Shown here: positions 12,828-24,669 of the stretch, piece after piece
How the letters are laid out: each line of letters begins with the position of its first letter
Numbering within the stretch: position 1 is the first letter of the stretch
NCBI GenBank assembly: GCA_965644295.1
Contig: CBFFRP010000423.1
Span: forward strand, 248,001-312,000
Direction of reading: 5' to 3'
DNA: 64,000 nt
From: Paraphysomonas bandaiensis
Lineage: Eukaryota; Chrysophyceae
Made by a program: the position numbers and the translations under genes
Notes under the pieces: model-generated
Database searches by the model: none
What the model was told of the DNA's origin: nothing
Seen by the model: the letters and a program-made list of their open reading frames with translations, nothing else

Positions 12828-13707
12828 CTATTTCTGCGAAGCAAAAGTAATTATTTCAGTAGCCATATCCTTAGGGAAAGCATGCATCACCCAGTGTCCG
12901 CAGTCATACCCCACATGTTTGCAACCTGAGGTCTCGCTCAGCTGTTTAATGAATTTCTCGTCGTGGAACATAGTTCGCTTTTTCTTTCCGTACTACACAG
13001 CACGCTATCAGCCAGTTACATTCTAAATCACATGTATCGCTTACCATAAACAGAACAGGGCATGTAGGAAACTTTGGTTTTAGGCTTCTGCCACAAAAAG
13101 TCTCCTTCCAATATTGGTAGTACACATAGGTCATGTTAACATTCACCTCATTTCGAGGGCGCGGAAACTTTTCGTTCGGGCATATATTTAGCAATGGAAC
13201 ATAGGTTAGCAACAGCACACACATACCGAACACAACGTGGCCTATAAACTCTCCAAACAGTTGCGACACAATATAAGCGATAGCGAACCACCACTGATAC
13301 AGCAACATCAAAAACATACCCCACAATGAAATAGATGTCATCAAGCCAATATCCACTGTCACGTATTTCTTGATTTTACTAGGAAACTTGTTCTGGTACA
13401 GAAACCCAAATAAAGACCCCCAATCGTGGCCTATTAAAGTGACAGGTAACTTTTCCTTGGGTACCGCCTCCTCAATGGAATTATCCATCATATGAATGAG
13501 CTCATCGAACGTGTATCCCCATTTCTTGTAAGTGGCATCCTTCTCAAACTGAGGTATACACAACGCAATGACATAATACCTGTCTTTCAACTCTTCAACG
13601 AGTGGAGACCATCCCGATAAATGGTCATCTGGAAACCCCGCAAGAAACACGAGAGGCTCGTTGTGAGGGTCTCCCAGAGTGATGTAATCAAACTTCGTAT
13701 GACTCAT
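12828..13707 (-). CDS. alpha/beta hydrolase, epoxide-hydrolase-like, with hydrophobic cap
   Basis: Two exons (13707-13045, 12992-12828) give 275 aa ending in FASQK. The fold is shown by the oxyanion region LAGFPDDH, the nucleophile elbow LIGHDWGS and a C-terminal CGHWVMHAF carrying the catalytic His. Asp in the GHDWG elbow is the nucleophile type of epoxide hydrolases and haloalkane dehalogenases rather than the Ser of lipases. The cap contains an unusually hydrophobic stretch (SLWGMFLMLLYQWWFAIAYI and beyond) suggesting association with a membrane or a greasy substrate. The exon join VLFM/YGKKKR restores the strand before the catalytic acid region. The substrate cannot be assigned. It is isolated from other genes by repeats on both sides. 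Confidence 0.85.
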
Positions 13708-13931
13708 TATTCAGTGCTATGAAAGGTAATACAGAAGGTGATACTGTCTTCACGGGTTGGTGATTCTTGATTGACCTAATCGAGGGGTGTTTATTGTGTT
13801 GAGTGGGAAATCTTCTTGATATAGCACCAAACTAAAGGAACGAGAGCGAAATATGACACATACGATAAGATCATATCTAGTCACCCATTGGACATACACT
13901 CCTTCGTACCTATATACATCCCGTACCTATA

Positions 13932-14454
13932 TACCTACTTACCTACCTACCTACCTACATACCTACCTACCTACCTACCTACCTACCTACATACCTACCT
14001 ACCTACCTACCTACCTACCTACCTACCTACCTACATACATACATACATACATACATACATACCTACCTACCTACCTACCTACCTACCTACATACATACAT
14101 ACATACATACAATCATACATTCATACATACATACATACATACATACATACATACATACATACATACATACATACATACATACATACATACATACATACAT
14201 ACATACATACATACATACCTACCTACCTACCTACCTACCTACCTACCTACCTACCTACATACATACATACATACATACATACATACATACATACATACAT
14301 ACATACATACATACATACATACATACATACATACATACATACATACATACATACATACATACATACCTACCTACCTACCTACCTACCTACCTACATACAT
14401 ACATACATACATACATACATACATACATACATACATACATACATACATACATAC
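13932..14454. repeat. tetranucleotide microsatellite, alternating CCTA and CATA blocks
   Basis: About 520 bp of 4-bp repeats in which runs of CCTA (ACCTACCT) alternate with runs of CATA. Block boundaries near 14040, 14094, 14216, 14260, 14364 and 14394 show stepwise spread of each variant. Because 4 and 3 are coprime and neither unit makes a stop, frames stay open as a 4-residue cycle; these are not genes. Confidence 0.97.
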
Positions 14455-14455
14455 A

Positions 14456-14605
14456 GACTGTTGCTGCTGGTGGTGAGTAATAACAATAGCTATGTGTCCA
14501 AAGAAGGACATATCATGGCATTGTGTCATATCAAACACACTAGTTACTAATCACTTGTGTGTTTCTACGTACGTATAACACAATCCTAAATATCGTGATA
14601 TCAAG
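14456..14605 (+). repeat. dispersed repeat copy 2 (paired with 11598-11735)
   Basis: Begins exactly at the right end of the CCTA/CATA array with GACTGTTGCTGCTGGTGG and tracks copy 1 through the GTGTCC-AAGAAGGACATA segment and TGGCATTGTGTCATATCA. Small indels separate the two copies (copy 1 has an extra TATA after CAATA). Confidence 0.75.
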
Positions 14606-15083
14606 TGCTCCTCTATACCCTCTACACTTGCAACCTCTGGATTTTATTATAAACAAGCATACGTATAGCTGACAGGCTATCACTGACAGAAGAGTTAGCG
14701 AAACAGGCCCGTACAACCTACTATCAGTTGAAGGTCAATGGATGGGGTGTGCCGTAATCATCCCCAATTACTTTCATCTTCCATATCTGAAATTTCGCTT
14801 CTCTCAATAATCAATATTTGGATTGAGTACTTGTGTTTTGTGTTATAATACTTGAAAAGTGCAAGCTAGTTTAGCCAAATGAGATTCATCATCTTCAGCT
14901 TTGCCTTCATCACTGATATCCTCATACTCCAATACCTGTCTACACAATAATGGTGTAGCTAATTAATCTACAGCATCGAAATGTTATACAATTCGATTAG
15001 GATTAGCTAGTATATTATTATGACAACTAACGCCTGAATCGTACTCATTCAACAAACAAAACTACACTGGCTATAACCTCTTT

Positions 15084-17733
15084 CTACGTAGTCATTAAAA
15101 ACATAAGATTCTCAATGAACGCATTGATATCTGCCCTATCAACTTCAATCACATTTGTGTCAAACCCTAGAACGTAATTAGTTTCATACGCCGTACTTAC
15201 TCTCCAAACATAATCTACTTACCATCATTTCTGCTCTTGGCATTTGTCTCATCTGCTGCTAGTTTGAACAACTGTCTGAAGCGTGTTGGTGTAACATCAG
15301 GAGTCTCTTGGCCGAGGTGCATTATTGGTGAGATACCCACCACAACATACGTGTGTTCTTTTTCAGCAGCAAGAACTAAGGGCTTCGATCGACGTCCCGA
15401 CCATGCACCGTTCTCCCTCTGCAGAAAACACAATAAGCACATTCAGCGACTGTAATAAACCCGAAAACGTAAAGAAAAAATGTAATAAACTACGTGGTAT
15501 TGCATGTCACCTGTACGTCGATTAGAAAATGGGCTAAACGGGATAAAACCGCAGGTCTTCCAAAAATAGACTCCGACGTGGAAGGTGTGGATCTATCGGT
15601 CATTGACTGTGTCGTTTCTATACTTCCTCCAGCAGTTCGGGATATAAATGCGTAGCGAAAGCACTTCAACCGCGTTATCGAATCATGCCGTTCAAGCATC
15701 GCCGAACCTTGTCCGACTATGGCCTTCTGCAGTGACAGAGACAAGGCAATCCCATGCTTGAGAGTGCTCTCCGTATCCGGCCGCATACTTAAACAATCGT
15801 AGGCCTTATTAAAGCATTTGACCCACGATGGAGATTTTACGTCTCCCTCATCTATTGATTCGGCATCTGGCCCCTCCACATCGTTCTCCTGCCCAAGGAG
15901 GGCACGTGATGAGTTGGTATTCGTATATATATCCTCGAACTCATCCCCACCCAGCTCTAACAGAGCAGTTATAGCATGAACTACATCGGAAGCCGCTATT
16001 GGATTCTTAAACGCATTGTAGCGGTAAAATGACTGTAACAGAATCAACCAACATTGCTGATGAAGTAATTTACATTGACGCACCTTGTATACGACACGGG
16101 GATTCTTGAGTCCATACTCTTCCGATATATCGCCGAGGACTTGCTTTCTGAAATGGTTCCGCAGAGAAGGGGTCATGAAGGTATACGACTGTTTCGACTG
16201 CTGAAGTGGGATTCCCATACGAGCCAACATCTCCTGTTTGAATAGTTAATACATATTGCACACCTAAAACGCTTTTACCTGTAGCTTCACCCTTCCGAGT
16301 GTCTTCCACACGGTTAGCTTTGAAGCGACGTAATTGGAGTAGTACATGGACTCAAATAGAGACCAGTGACGATGCATAAAAAAGCGGTATTCAAGCCCCG
16401 ACATGATATGTCCAGCCTCAGCACCCTGTACTACGATCTCATCCTCACCCTCACCAACTGTATATTTACTTCGGTCATTGTCATCGGGAAGCTCTCGATT
16501 GATCGCAGCGCAAAGCTCCTCATATAACGCCTCTGATATTCGCGAACGTGTAAAGTGGTCAGTAGCTCCAAGTATAGCTTGCCACAAGATGTCCGGAGTG
16601 CACGCTTTATTTAGCTGCTGCACCAAATTGATCATCATCACCGCAGTAGATACAGCAAAAGTATTTCCTATCATATACCATGTTGTAAGAACGATGAGTC
16701 TTATATGTGAAAAACAAACCTTGTTGATAGTACCCTCTTAGTCTTCGACGTCTTGCTTTTTGTGGATCATACCGCTCAGATAGAGCTTTTCGTCTCTTGC
16801 CTACTACAACGACATTCTCTTCATCATCGTCATCTTTATTATTCTCATCGGGCTCCAGATCCGCTGGAAGAGTGCCCTCTTTATCAGTTCTGCTCTCCTC
16901 TTCTTCACTGAGATCCCCGTCGTTTTCCCCCTCCTCCTCCTCCTCTTCACCATCGCCCTCTGTATCTGCTTCGTCACCAGAATTCACTCTTTCTTCGTCA
17001 CCATCATCGAATTCGGCCTCGTCGTCACCCTCGTCAACCTGCTCTTCCTCGTCACTCAACTCTCCACCCTTCATTACAGATTACTTAAGGCACACACAAC
17101 TATGCTCGTAATACCTCCTCAGGAAACTCCTCTTCTTCCTCCTCCTCGTCCTCATCATCGTCATCAGAGCTACTCTCCGCACCAGATGACAAGTCCGATC
17201 CATCGCTGGGCAGCTGTTCACGAGATACACTGCCGTCGTCAAGCACAACCACATTGTGCTTCGAGTACACATTTGCGAGGTGAAGAGGTCGGTGATTATC
17301 AAGAATGAAACACCTAACATCACCCCCCGCCTCTAGACCAAATAATTTCGGGATATTATATATCTACAAGAGCAAGTGCAATGAGACAATGTACACATAC
17401 TACATATTTACATACCGATCCACAATTTATCATAAAGACAGTTTTAATATCCATTGCAGTAAATTCTTCAACAGTTTGAAGAACATGTGTAAAGTTTGCA
17501 ACTGGACGTATTTTATAGGCAATATTATCGGATCTTAATAGTTGTGTCAGTATTCTAGTAGCAGACATGGCATCAACCTTAAAATAAGTTTAATATACAC
17601 TGAATATTAAATAAAAATAATCATTTACCTCATTTGCTACAAGAATCATTACAGAACATGCTTGTCTTCCACATGCTGCTTGTTTTACATCATCATATAT
17701 AGTATATATCATATCATAGTCAACTACCACCAT
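15084..17733 (-). CDS. CDC45: CDC45 replication initiation factor
   Basis: CDC45 joins MCM2-7 and GINS to form the CMG helicase. Nine exons (17733-17629, 17577-17416, 17363-17115, 17068-16720, 16667-16279, 16233-16084, 16032-15511, 15418-15223, 15166-15084) total 734 aa in frame. The start MVVVDYDMIYTIYDDVKQAA and the following CSVMILVANE plus MSATRILTQLL, IRPVANF match the conserved N-terminus; FMINCGS is the strand after it. The central acidic linker (about 110-260, rich in D/E) is typical. The C-terminal half carries QHW-like HRHWSLFESMYYSNY, KTLGRVKLQEMLARMGIPLQQ and the terminal VVVGISP and FIENL elements. The introns between exons 3-4 and 6-7 are about 46-51 nt. The gene is divergent with the SulP transporter, 725 bp apart. 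Confidence 0.96.
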
Positions 17734-18458
17734 TGTATCTATATAATCAAACTAATTAATACACTGATATGATTATAAACTTCTATAAAATGAATTAATC
17801 AACTTGTTATCTTTATTACTAACACTTATAATTGAATATATCATACATTAAAGTTTTATTAGAGAGAGTTGATCAAATGGAGTATGTATGATTGATCTTA
17901 CAGTTAATTCTATAACAAAATCTCCGATACTATACATACGTATATAGATAGATATATACAGTAGAGTATATATAATTCTATCAATTATTTGAATTTTCAA
18001 AATTTAAAAAGCTAGAAATTCGAATATTGTGTTGATTGGAGATATAAAAAGCTTTATTTTGTGTCTACTTTCATATAAATTCTATATTTTATAGTGTTCA
18101 TATATTATGTATAACATTTCAAATACTCGATATTTTAAGGCTATATATACCTAAAAAAAATCGAAGAAAGAGGAAATCCCGATTTTATAGCATGAAAATT
18201 CCTTATTTCCAAGAATATTAGATTAATTTAAGACCATAGACTTGAGTTGTTTAATGCCTATATATATACATACAGAGTGTTACTCAGACACAACCATAAG
18301 TCAGTTTACAATAGATGGATATAACAGAATGGAATCTATCAATTAATTCATATATACACCCATCCACTAGTATCTTCTATTAGATTCCCCATCTTATCCA
18401 CACCTTACACAGTCTATAACCCTCATCTACTTAACAAACCATCATCTCATAAACTACC
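17734..18458. promoter_or_regulatory. shared upstream region of CDC45 (-) and SulP gene (+)
   Basis: A 725-bp AT-rich space separates the two divergent start codons. It must contain both promoters, but no specific element can be identified beyond AT-rich tracts and several TATATA stretches. No coding frame or repeat is evident. Confidence 0.5.
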
Positions 18459-21400
18459 ATGACAAATACAACTGATATCAAACCATCTAAATATGATCAA
18501 TATATTAAAGGTATAGCATTTGGTATTATTAATGGTGTTATGGTAACACCTGTAATGATCTCATTCTGTACAATTATATTTCGTGATGTTGCATATGATA
18601 GTTATCTTCCATCATTAGTTAAACTTGTATTGTTTTCATCATTAGTACATCAATTTTGTTTTACTATCTTTAGTGGACTTCCATTTGCTATTGGACAGGT
18701 ACAAGATGCTGGACTTATATTTTTGAGTACAATGGCATCAAGTGTAGCTGCTTCTTGTACTACCGATACCCTCCTTCCTACTGCATTGTTTGTTCTTAGT
18801 ATCGGCACTATGATGCTCGGTGTAATGTTAATTGTAATCGGGAAACTACGACTAGCATCTGTTGTACAGTACCTTCCAATGCCTGTTGTCGGTGGATATT
18901 TAGCTTACATCGGATTCTTTTGTGGACAAGCAGGACTGGCAATGATGGCCGATGTTCAGGTGTCATCTATTGCAGATTGGGGGGTGTTTTTTGACTCTCA
19001 TGCATTTATTCTTATGTGTCCTGGAATACTAATTGGAGTTGCCATGTATCTTCTAGTGACGACAATGAAGTCTCCGTACACTCTACCGGTTTGCATTGTT
19101 GTGACTTTAGTTCTCTTCTACGTATTTCTCTGGTTATGTGGCGCTACTATAGATGATGCCAGAGATTACGGTTGGATATCCCCGTTATCTGAACCAGTGC
19201 CATTCTACCATGCGTGGTCCTACTACGATATCTACAAAGTTAATTGGAGCGTTTTTCCGAAACAGATTATCACATGGACGGGTATGTTTTTCGTCGTAGC
19301 ATTCTCGTCCTCTCTAGATATAGCAGCCATTGAAATGGAACTTGGACTACCTATGGATTATGATAGGTGCGTGTTTGTATGTAGCTTGGCTAATTTTGAT
19401 GTGCACCCACTGCAGAGAGCTAGAAACTGTAGGTATATCCAACCTAACAAGTGGTCTATTGGGGGGATACACTGGAAGCTATATATTTAGCCAGACTATA
19501 TTCACAATGAGACGCGGAGTCAACAGTCGCGTGTGTGGTCTCACAGTTGTTCTCTGTGAACTAGCTGTTCTGATTATCCCATTTGCAATAACTTCTTTCG
19601 TACCAAAACTTTTCTTCGGGTCTTTGCTAGTGTTTATTTCCCTGGATCTTATGTGGGAATGGCTGGTAAATATATGTACTTGACTTGCTTTTAGGATTTT
19701 GTAATATGCATTCTAGGTGGAAGCCAGACATAAGATGATGATGGCTGAATATGCGGTCTGCCTATTTACCTTTGGTGTCATTCAGTACACTGGGATCGAA
19801 ATAGGTATAGCACTCCCAGATTCTGGTAGGGTGGCATTCAGTAATGGAAATATGTGTAGGCATGCTATTGGGCATCGTCGCGGCTATGGTTTCGTTCGTG
19901 GTATCTTACGCTAATTCGCGCAGCGTGACAGTAAGTGCAAGTAAAACTTCAAGAACTGTGCGTACATTCGAAGAGCAGGCAGTGCTTGCAGCTAACCGTG
20001 GCAAGGTGGTCACGATATCTCTCAGCGGATTTATTTTTTTCGGGAGTGCAGTACAACTTCTCGAAGAGGTGAAAAAGCACGTTGTCATAGTATCTGATGA
20101 TAAGGACAGTGAAAGTGAGAGGAATGATAGTGACATGAAGAGGGGTACTGAGACAGCACGTGGTCATGGCCTCAATGAAAGCAGTCCTCTCATTTCCCCA
20201 CATGTGCCTCCGTCGAACTACATGCATACCCCACCGAGGTCTCCGCTACCTGGTTCTAAGGTGGCCTCTTCCCCTTCGCGATCAGAGTGCAGCGCCACCT
20301 CTTTCTCTGTTGCGAACTCATTGTATGGACTCACATCGGAACAGATAATGAAGCGGCACGAAAAGTGGAAACAATTTGGTACTAAGTCTCTTAGCGTTGT
20401 GGATAGTGGTATGCGCAGAGCTGGTGTCAATGGTGCCGCCGGGGGTGATGATATTAATGGGGACTACTATTTCAGCGACCTTGAAGAAGTACATACCGAA
20501 GACCATTCAGTTCCAGAGATGCTCAAATCACCATTTCCTTCTGATGATGACATGGCGGTGCCGAAACAGCCGCAGCAGTCCTTTTTATGCTCTATATGGG
20601 ATAGCCAGGGACCTACTCGAAGCCAAAGGGAAAGAGCTGTTAAAGCGAAAAAGATGGAACAATCCGTGAGTCACGTAAAGTTACAAGGACTATTGTCCCC
20701 TACGGGAGACGCATCACCTCAAGTGCCCCCTTCAGACTTGGAATCTTCACATCATTTGGGTGGGGATGTACAGGAAACATCCATACGCACTGAATACCTC
20801 ATACTAAATCTCACGGACGTCTCGGGGCTGGATGCGACAGCTGCTCGTAGCTGCTTCCTTATGCTTGCACAGTTGCTTCGGGGGGCGGGCGCCACCGTGG
20901 TATTCGCTTGCCCTAATGAAGAGATCGAGCGCCTCTTGCGGTCACATGGTGTGATTCTTGAGAACGATAAGGTCACCTCTCAAATTGACGATGCTCTGGA
21001 GTGGTGTGAGGAGCAGATTTTATATAAGTATGTGACAGTGAAATATGATTATTTGTTGACATTTTTTCCTTCGCAGAGCCCACGTCAATAGCCGGAGTAG
21101 TTATGCAAGAGAGGTAACTAATTTTGCATTTAGTCCCCGTCGGGAGTATCCTCGACCTCCGAACGCCCTCATTAATTCGAGAGCAGCAACATTTATAGGA
21201 ACTGGTGTACAAGCAGACCAAGAGTACCCAGTTAGACTGTTGAATACGGATTCGTACTACAGAGCAGCTTACAACGAGAGGCATAACTTATCCCCTGTTA
21301 AGAGACAAGGAAGGAGAGGGAGACTTCGGTCGGGTAGTGAAGGGTGTGCTGTTGGTGAGTGGGTGGCGTAATTTGGTTTTATATATATTATGCATGAAAA

Positions 21401-22349
21401 ATGCGGATATTAGTATGTGTAGCGCTATGTAGAGACGTCGTCCAATGACTTCTATGTTTAGACAACAGGCAGCAGAGTCCCCTTGACTCTGACGCGTCTC
21501 CAGGTCGCCACGATCCCCAGCCAAGTGTACAAGAGTTAGCTTCCTATAGAGTTCTGCGCAGAATATTTTTAGACTATTTGGAGGTGGACCCAGGTAGTTG
21601 TTTTGTTAGTCGCACATGATAGAGATGTTAATTCGGGATACCCAGGGTCTGACTGTCCCGATGCTGTGAAACGCCTCTTACGGTCTGAGCTGTTGGCAAA
21701 GTTTTTTTCGCGAAAGATGTACTCTAGGGGAGACATTATTCATGATATGGATGCCCCCGCAGATGAGGTATGTGTATGTGCATTATATGCATACTTGGGT
21801 ATATGATGTATTCTAATATTGAAGTAGAGTTACAGCATTGTGTGTACTAATTTTTGTAGTCTTGGACGTCTACGTCGTAGTTTACGTAACTGTGTCACAG
21901 GTATTCTTTGTGGAGAGTGGAGTGGTGGAATTATTACTCGTGCCTGAAGGTCGGGGTTCCAATAGCTCAGAGGAATTCGTACGTGTAAGCAAGGTGTCTG
22001 TCGGTGGAGTATTTGGGGATATGTCTTTCTTTCTGACGACCCTTTACAGGTGCCTTTATATGTTCTTATAGCACTCTTATTTATCGATTGCCTGCTAACG
22101 TAGATTGATTGAAAATTTCACTCTGTATTATTTGCGTGTAAATATTATATTTGTAGTTGTCGGGCCCAGGCCGTAACGGACTGCTCTATATGGACCCTTA
22201 ACAAGAAATACTATGCTGCAATGGAGTGTCAGTATCCTCGTCTCTGTATTTTGGTTCAGCATGTACTCCTCAAAAGCATGGCTATGGCGCAAGCAAACGC
22301 AACCCATTCTATGCATCCGTTCTCGACGTACCAACTACTTTTCAAGTGA
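18459..22349 (+). CDS. SulP/SLC26-family transporter with STAS and cyclic-nucleotide-binding-like domains
   Basis: Nine exons (18459-19366, 19416-19665, 19717-19804, 19860-21027, 21077-21354, 21462-21593, 21646-21767, 21901-22049, 22157-22349) give 1095 aa. The N-terminal 440 residues are a multi-helix SulP core (start of TM1: IKGIAFGIINGVMVTPVMIS). STAS strands appear at about 464 (KVVTISLSGFIFFGSA) and again at about 725 (EYLILNLTDVSGLDATAARS), so some 230 residues of Ser/Pro-rich sequence are inserted inside STAS. The C-terminus, about 950-1060, has a cNMP-binding fold (KFFSRKMYSRGDIIHDMD, VFFVESGVVELLL, VGGVFGDMSFFL). SulP-STAS-cNMP is the architecture of yeast YGR125W (VSB1), a vacuolar transporter; substrate and location here are inferred only by that likeness. 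Confidence 0.92.
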
Positions 22350-23065
22350 TAAAATGACACTTGAATTTTGTACATTCACTAGTTGACCTCAATGTTAGTT
22401 GTCATGCACTTTAGACCACCCCAGTACTAGGTTATATCCGCACTTAGAAGATAATGTATCAGAGAATATTGGTTAGTCAAATTTTGATATATATTAATAT
22501 TACTATTAATTAGGGTTAGTTTAAAATATCACGCATGCTTCATGATGACGTGGACCATTAGTGCTAGAAGTTGAAAGTAGTTTCGGCTGTCATGGGACAT
22601 AGTGATGCTATGTATATAGTAGTATAGGTTATAGGTATGCTGCGAAGTATGATGCAGCTATATATATAACTAATAAAGTTATACCATACTACATCCCATT
22701 CTGATGTCTGAGGGCTGTCTAGAGCACTCCTGGCAGCTAGAAAATCATAGCGGTGGACATGATAGGACAATATACACAACAATATGGGCAATGTAGTAGT
22801 ACTCAGTTTATCTTTCCTTCAAAAGGGCTTAATTCTAGTCATAATTACGCAAACTAGAAGGTGAATTTAGAGCAATGAACAACTCGGAGAGTGAGATCTA
22901 AACTATTATTCTTACGACATTAAATATCCAACCAGAATACAAGTCGACAATATCTTCATATCGATTCCTAAACAACAATACTAACAACATGGATATCATG
23001 CTCCCATAAAAATACACGGCAAGATTGGATCGCGTCACCCAATATTCATACTCCTGGTTAATGAA
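22350..23065. other. intergenic region, no gene seen
   Basis: AT-rich sequence downstream of the SulP stop codon. The short open frames present have no recognisable motif and no sensible splice partners. Confidence 0.5.
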
Positions 23066-23272
23066 TCATCCACCGGCAATGAGTTCAACCAAAACGATCA
23101 GGCTATTGACGACTATAAGAGGAACTACACACAAATCATCTACAAATTATATATAATAATATTATTTACCTTTCAAATAACTAGCCGCTTGTAATAGACC
23201 AGCAACTTGATTCTTAAGTGACTGTCCTCCCGTCATATCAGGCTGATCCAATCCATCTGCATATATACACAT
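23066..23272 (-). CDS. possible small spliced ORF (53 aa), unrecognised
   Basis: An exon at 23272-23170 (DMTGGQSLKNQVAGLLQAAS) ends in a good donor, GTAAAT. It can join 23124-23066 through a 45-nt intron to give a 53-residue product ending in a hydrophobic stretch (VVNSLIVLVELIAGG). The amino acid composition looks protein-like, but there is no family match I can name. The ATG choice is weak and an upstream exon may exist near 23390. Treat as tentative. Confidence 0.22.
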
Positions 23273-23581
23273 ACATACATATACACATGTCAGTTACTCA
23301 TATCATATAAGAAACATATCATACATTGAGCCAATAGACGTCTTGGATGTAATATCGTTATGGCATTTAGGAGTAATAATCCAGCCTAACATATCCAGGT
23401 ATATACATGACTGTTATGAGAGATAGAAGACATATGGGACATACCTTAAGAATGTTGTAAATAGAGAAACCCATATATAAATATGATCTAAGAGGAGAGG
23501 GAAATAATCTCCTTTATAGTTTTATGAGTTGTGATAATGAGATTCTATGAATATATATACCTGAAGTGGCTGTTAATATGA

Positions 23582-23942
23582 GTGTATGTATGTATGTATG
23601 TATGTATGTATGTATGTATGTATGTATGTATGTATGTATGTATGTATGTATGTATGTATGTATGTATGTACGTATGTATGTATGTATGTACGTATGTATG
23701 TATGTATGTATGTATGTATGTATGTATGTATGTATGTATGTATGTATGTATGTATGTATGTATGTATGTATGTATGTATGTATGTATGTATGTATGTATG
23801 TATGTATGTATGTATGTATGTATGTATGTATGTATGTATGTATGTATGTAGGTAGGTAGGTATGTATGTACGTATGTATGTATGTATGTAGGTAGGTAGG
23901 TAGGTATGTATGTACGTAGGTATGTATGTATGTACGTAGGTA
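23582..23942. repeat. TATG tetranucleotide microsatellite with degenerate right end
   Basis: About 270 bp of near-perfect TATG repeats with occasional TACG variants, decaying from 23850 into mixed TAGG, TATG and TACG units. Open frames through it (MYVC cycle) are artefacts of a stop-free 4-bp unit. Confidence 0.97.
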
Positions 23943-24264
23943 CTATCGTAGGTACGAAGCTATAGGTAGGAAAAGTGTAGGTTGGTGTGTAGGATGTGTA
24001 TACTGCTGTATATCACCGTATATACCATAGATCATAAATATCCCCCAAAAAAATCTGATGACGTTCACAACATCCTCAACGTATCTTCAAGGGTCGCTTC
24101 AAGTAGTGTGGTTCTGAGATGATGTGGAAAAAATATCCCTCCTTCCCCCCCCCTCGCTATGACACTGCTGTGTGTTGTGTGTAGAGTATATATGCGGTAC
24201 CATCCCTTCACAATCATATCCAAACCTATCGATCCTTATCGTTAATCGGAATCCGCAATATACC

Positions 24265-24669
24265 ATGTCTAGCGGTGCCGAGGACTCAAAGCCTACCACT
24301 GAGTTGAGTGGAGACTTCACTGACAAGACTTTGACCTGCAAGGTGTTTAGATTCCGTTATATCACTACCATATGTGTTATACATACATAGGATTGCGGAA
24401 ATGAATGGGTCTTCAGCGCAGGTGAACAAGAGTTTTACCGTGAAAAGGCTTTTGAGAATGATCCCACTCGTTGTAAGGAGTGCCGCAAGGCCAAGAAGAT
24501 TGCTCGTAACCGCAGAATGAGATCCAGACGCCAGAAGAAGAACGGGCCTGGTGGAAACGTCTGCTACGCTTTTCAGAAAGGTGAATGCACACGTGGTGAT
24601 AGCTGCAGATTTGCTCACGAGCTGGTGAGTGAGTCCAAGGAGGGAAATGAGAATGAAACCGTGGAGTAA
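24265..24669 (+). CDS. small zinc-ribbon plus CCCH zinc-finger protein
   Basis: Two exons (24265-24342, 24391-24669; 48-nt intron) give 118 aa. Residues 25-60 form a four-Cys zinc ribbon: CKDCGNEWVF, then FYREKAFENDPTRCKECR, the pattern of the probable zinc-binding domain found in plant, fungal and protist proteins (zf-trcl type). A basic linker (RNRRMRSRRQKK) follows, then one CCCH finger, CYAFQKGECTRGDSCRFAH (C-x7-C-x5-C-x3-H), a type that usually binds RNA. The intron falls between the two Cys pairs of the first knuckle. Role inferred: small RNA-binding protein; the target is unknown. Confidence 0.85.

Noticed and set aside
13932-14454. Possible CRISPR or telomere-like array
   Set aside because: No spacers, no constant repeat longer than 4 bp, and eukaryotic context; it is a plain microsatellite.
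13853-14550. Long open frames encoding repeated HTYI/PTYL units
   Set aside because: They are produced by the CATA/CCTA microsatellite, whose 4-bp unit is stop-free in the relevant frames; no other coding evidence.
16797-17111. Ser-rich plus-strand ORF of 104 codons
   Set aside because: It is the antisense of the acidic linker of CDC45 (GAA/GAT runs read as TTC/TCA/TCC).
23566-23859. MYVC-repeat open frames in three phases
   Set aside because: Same artefact from the TATG microsatellite.
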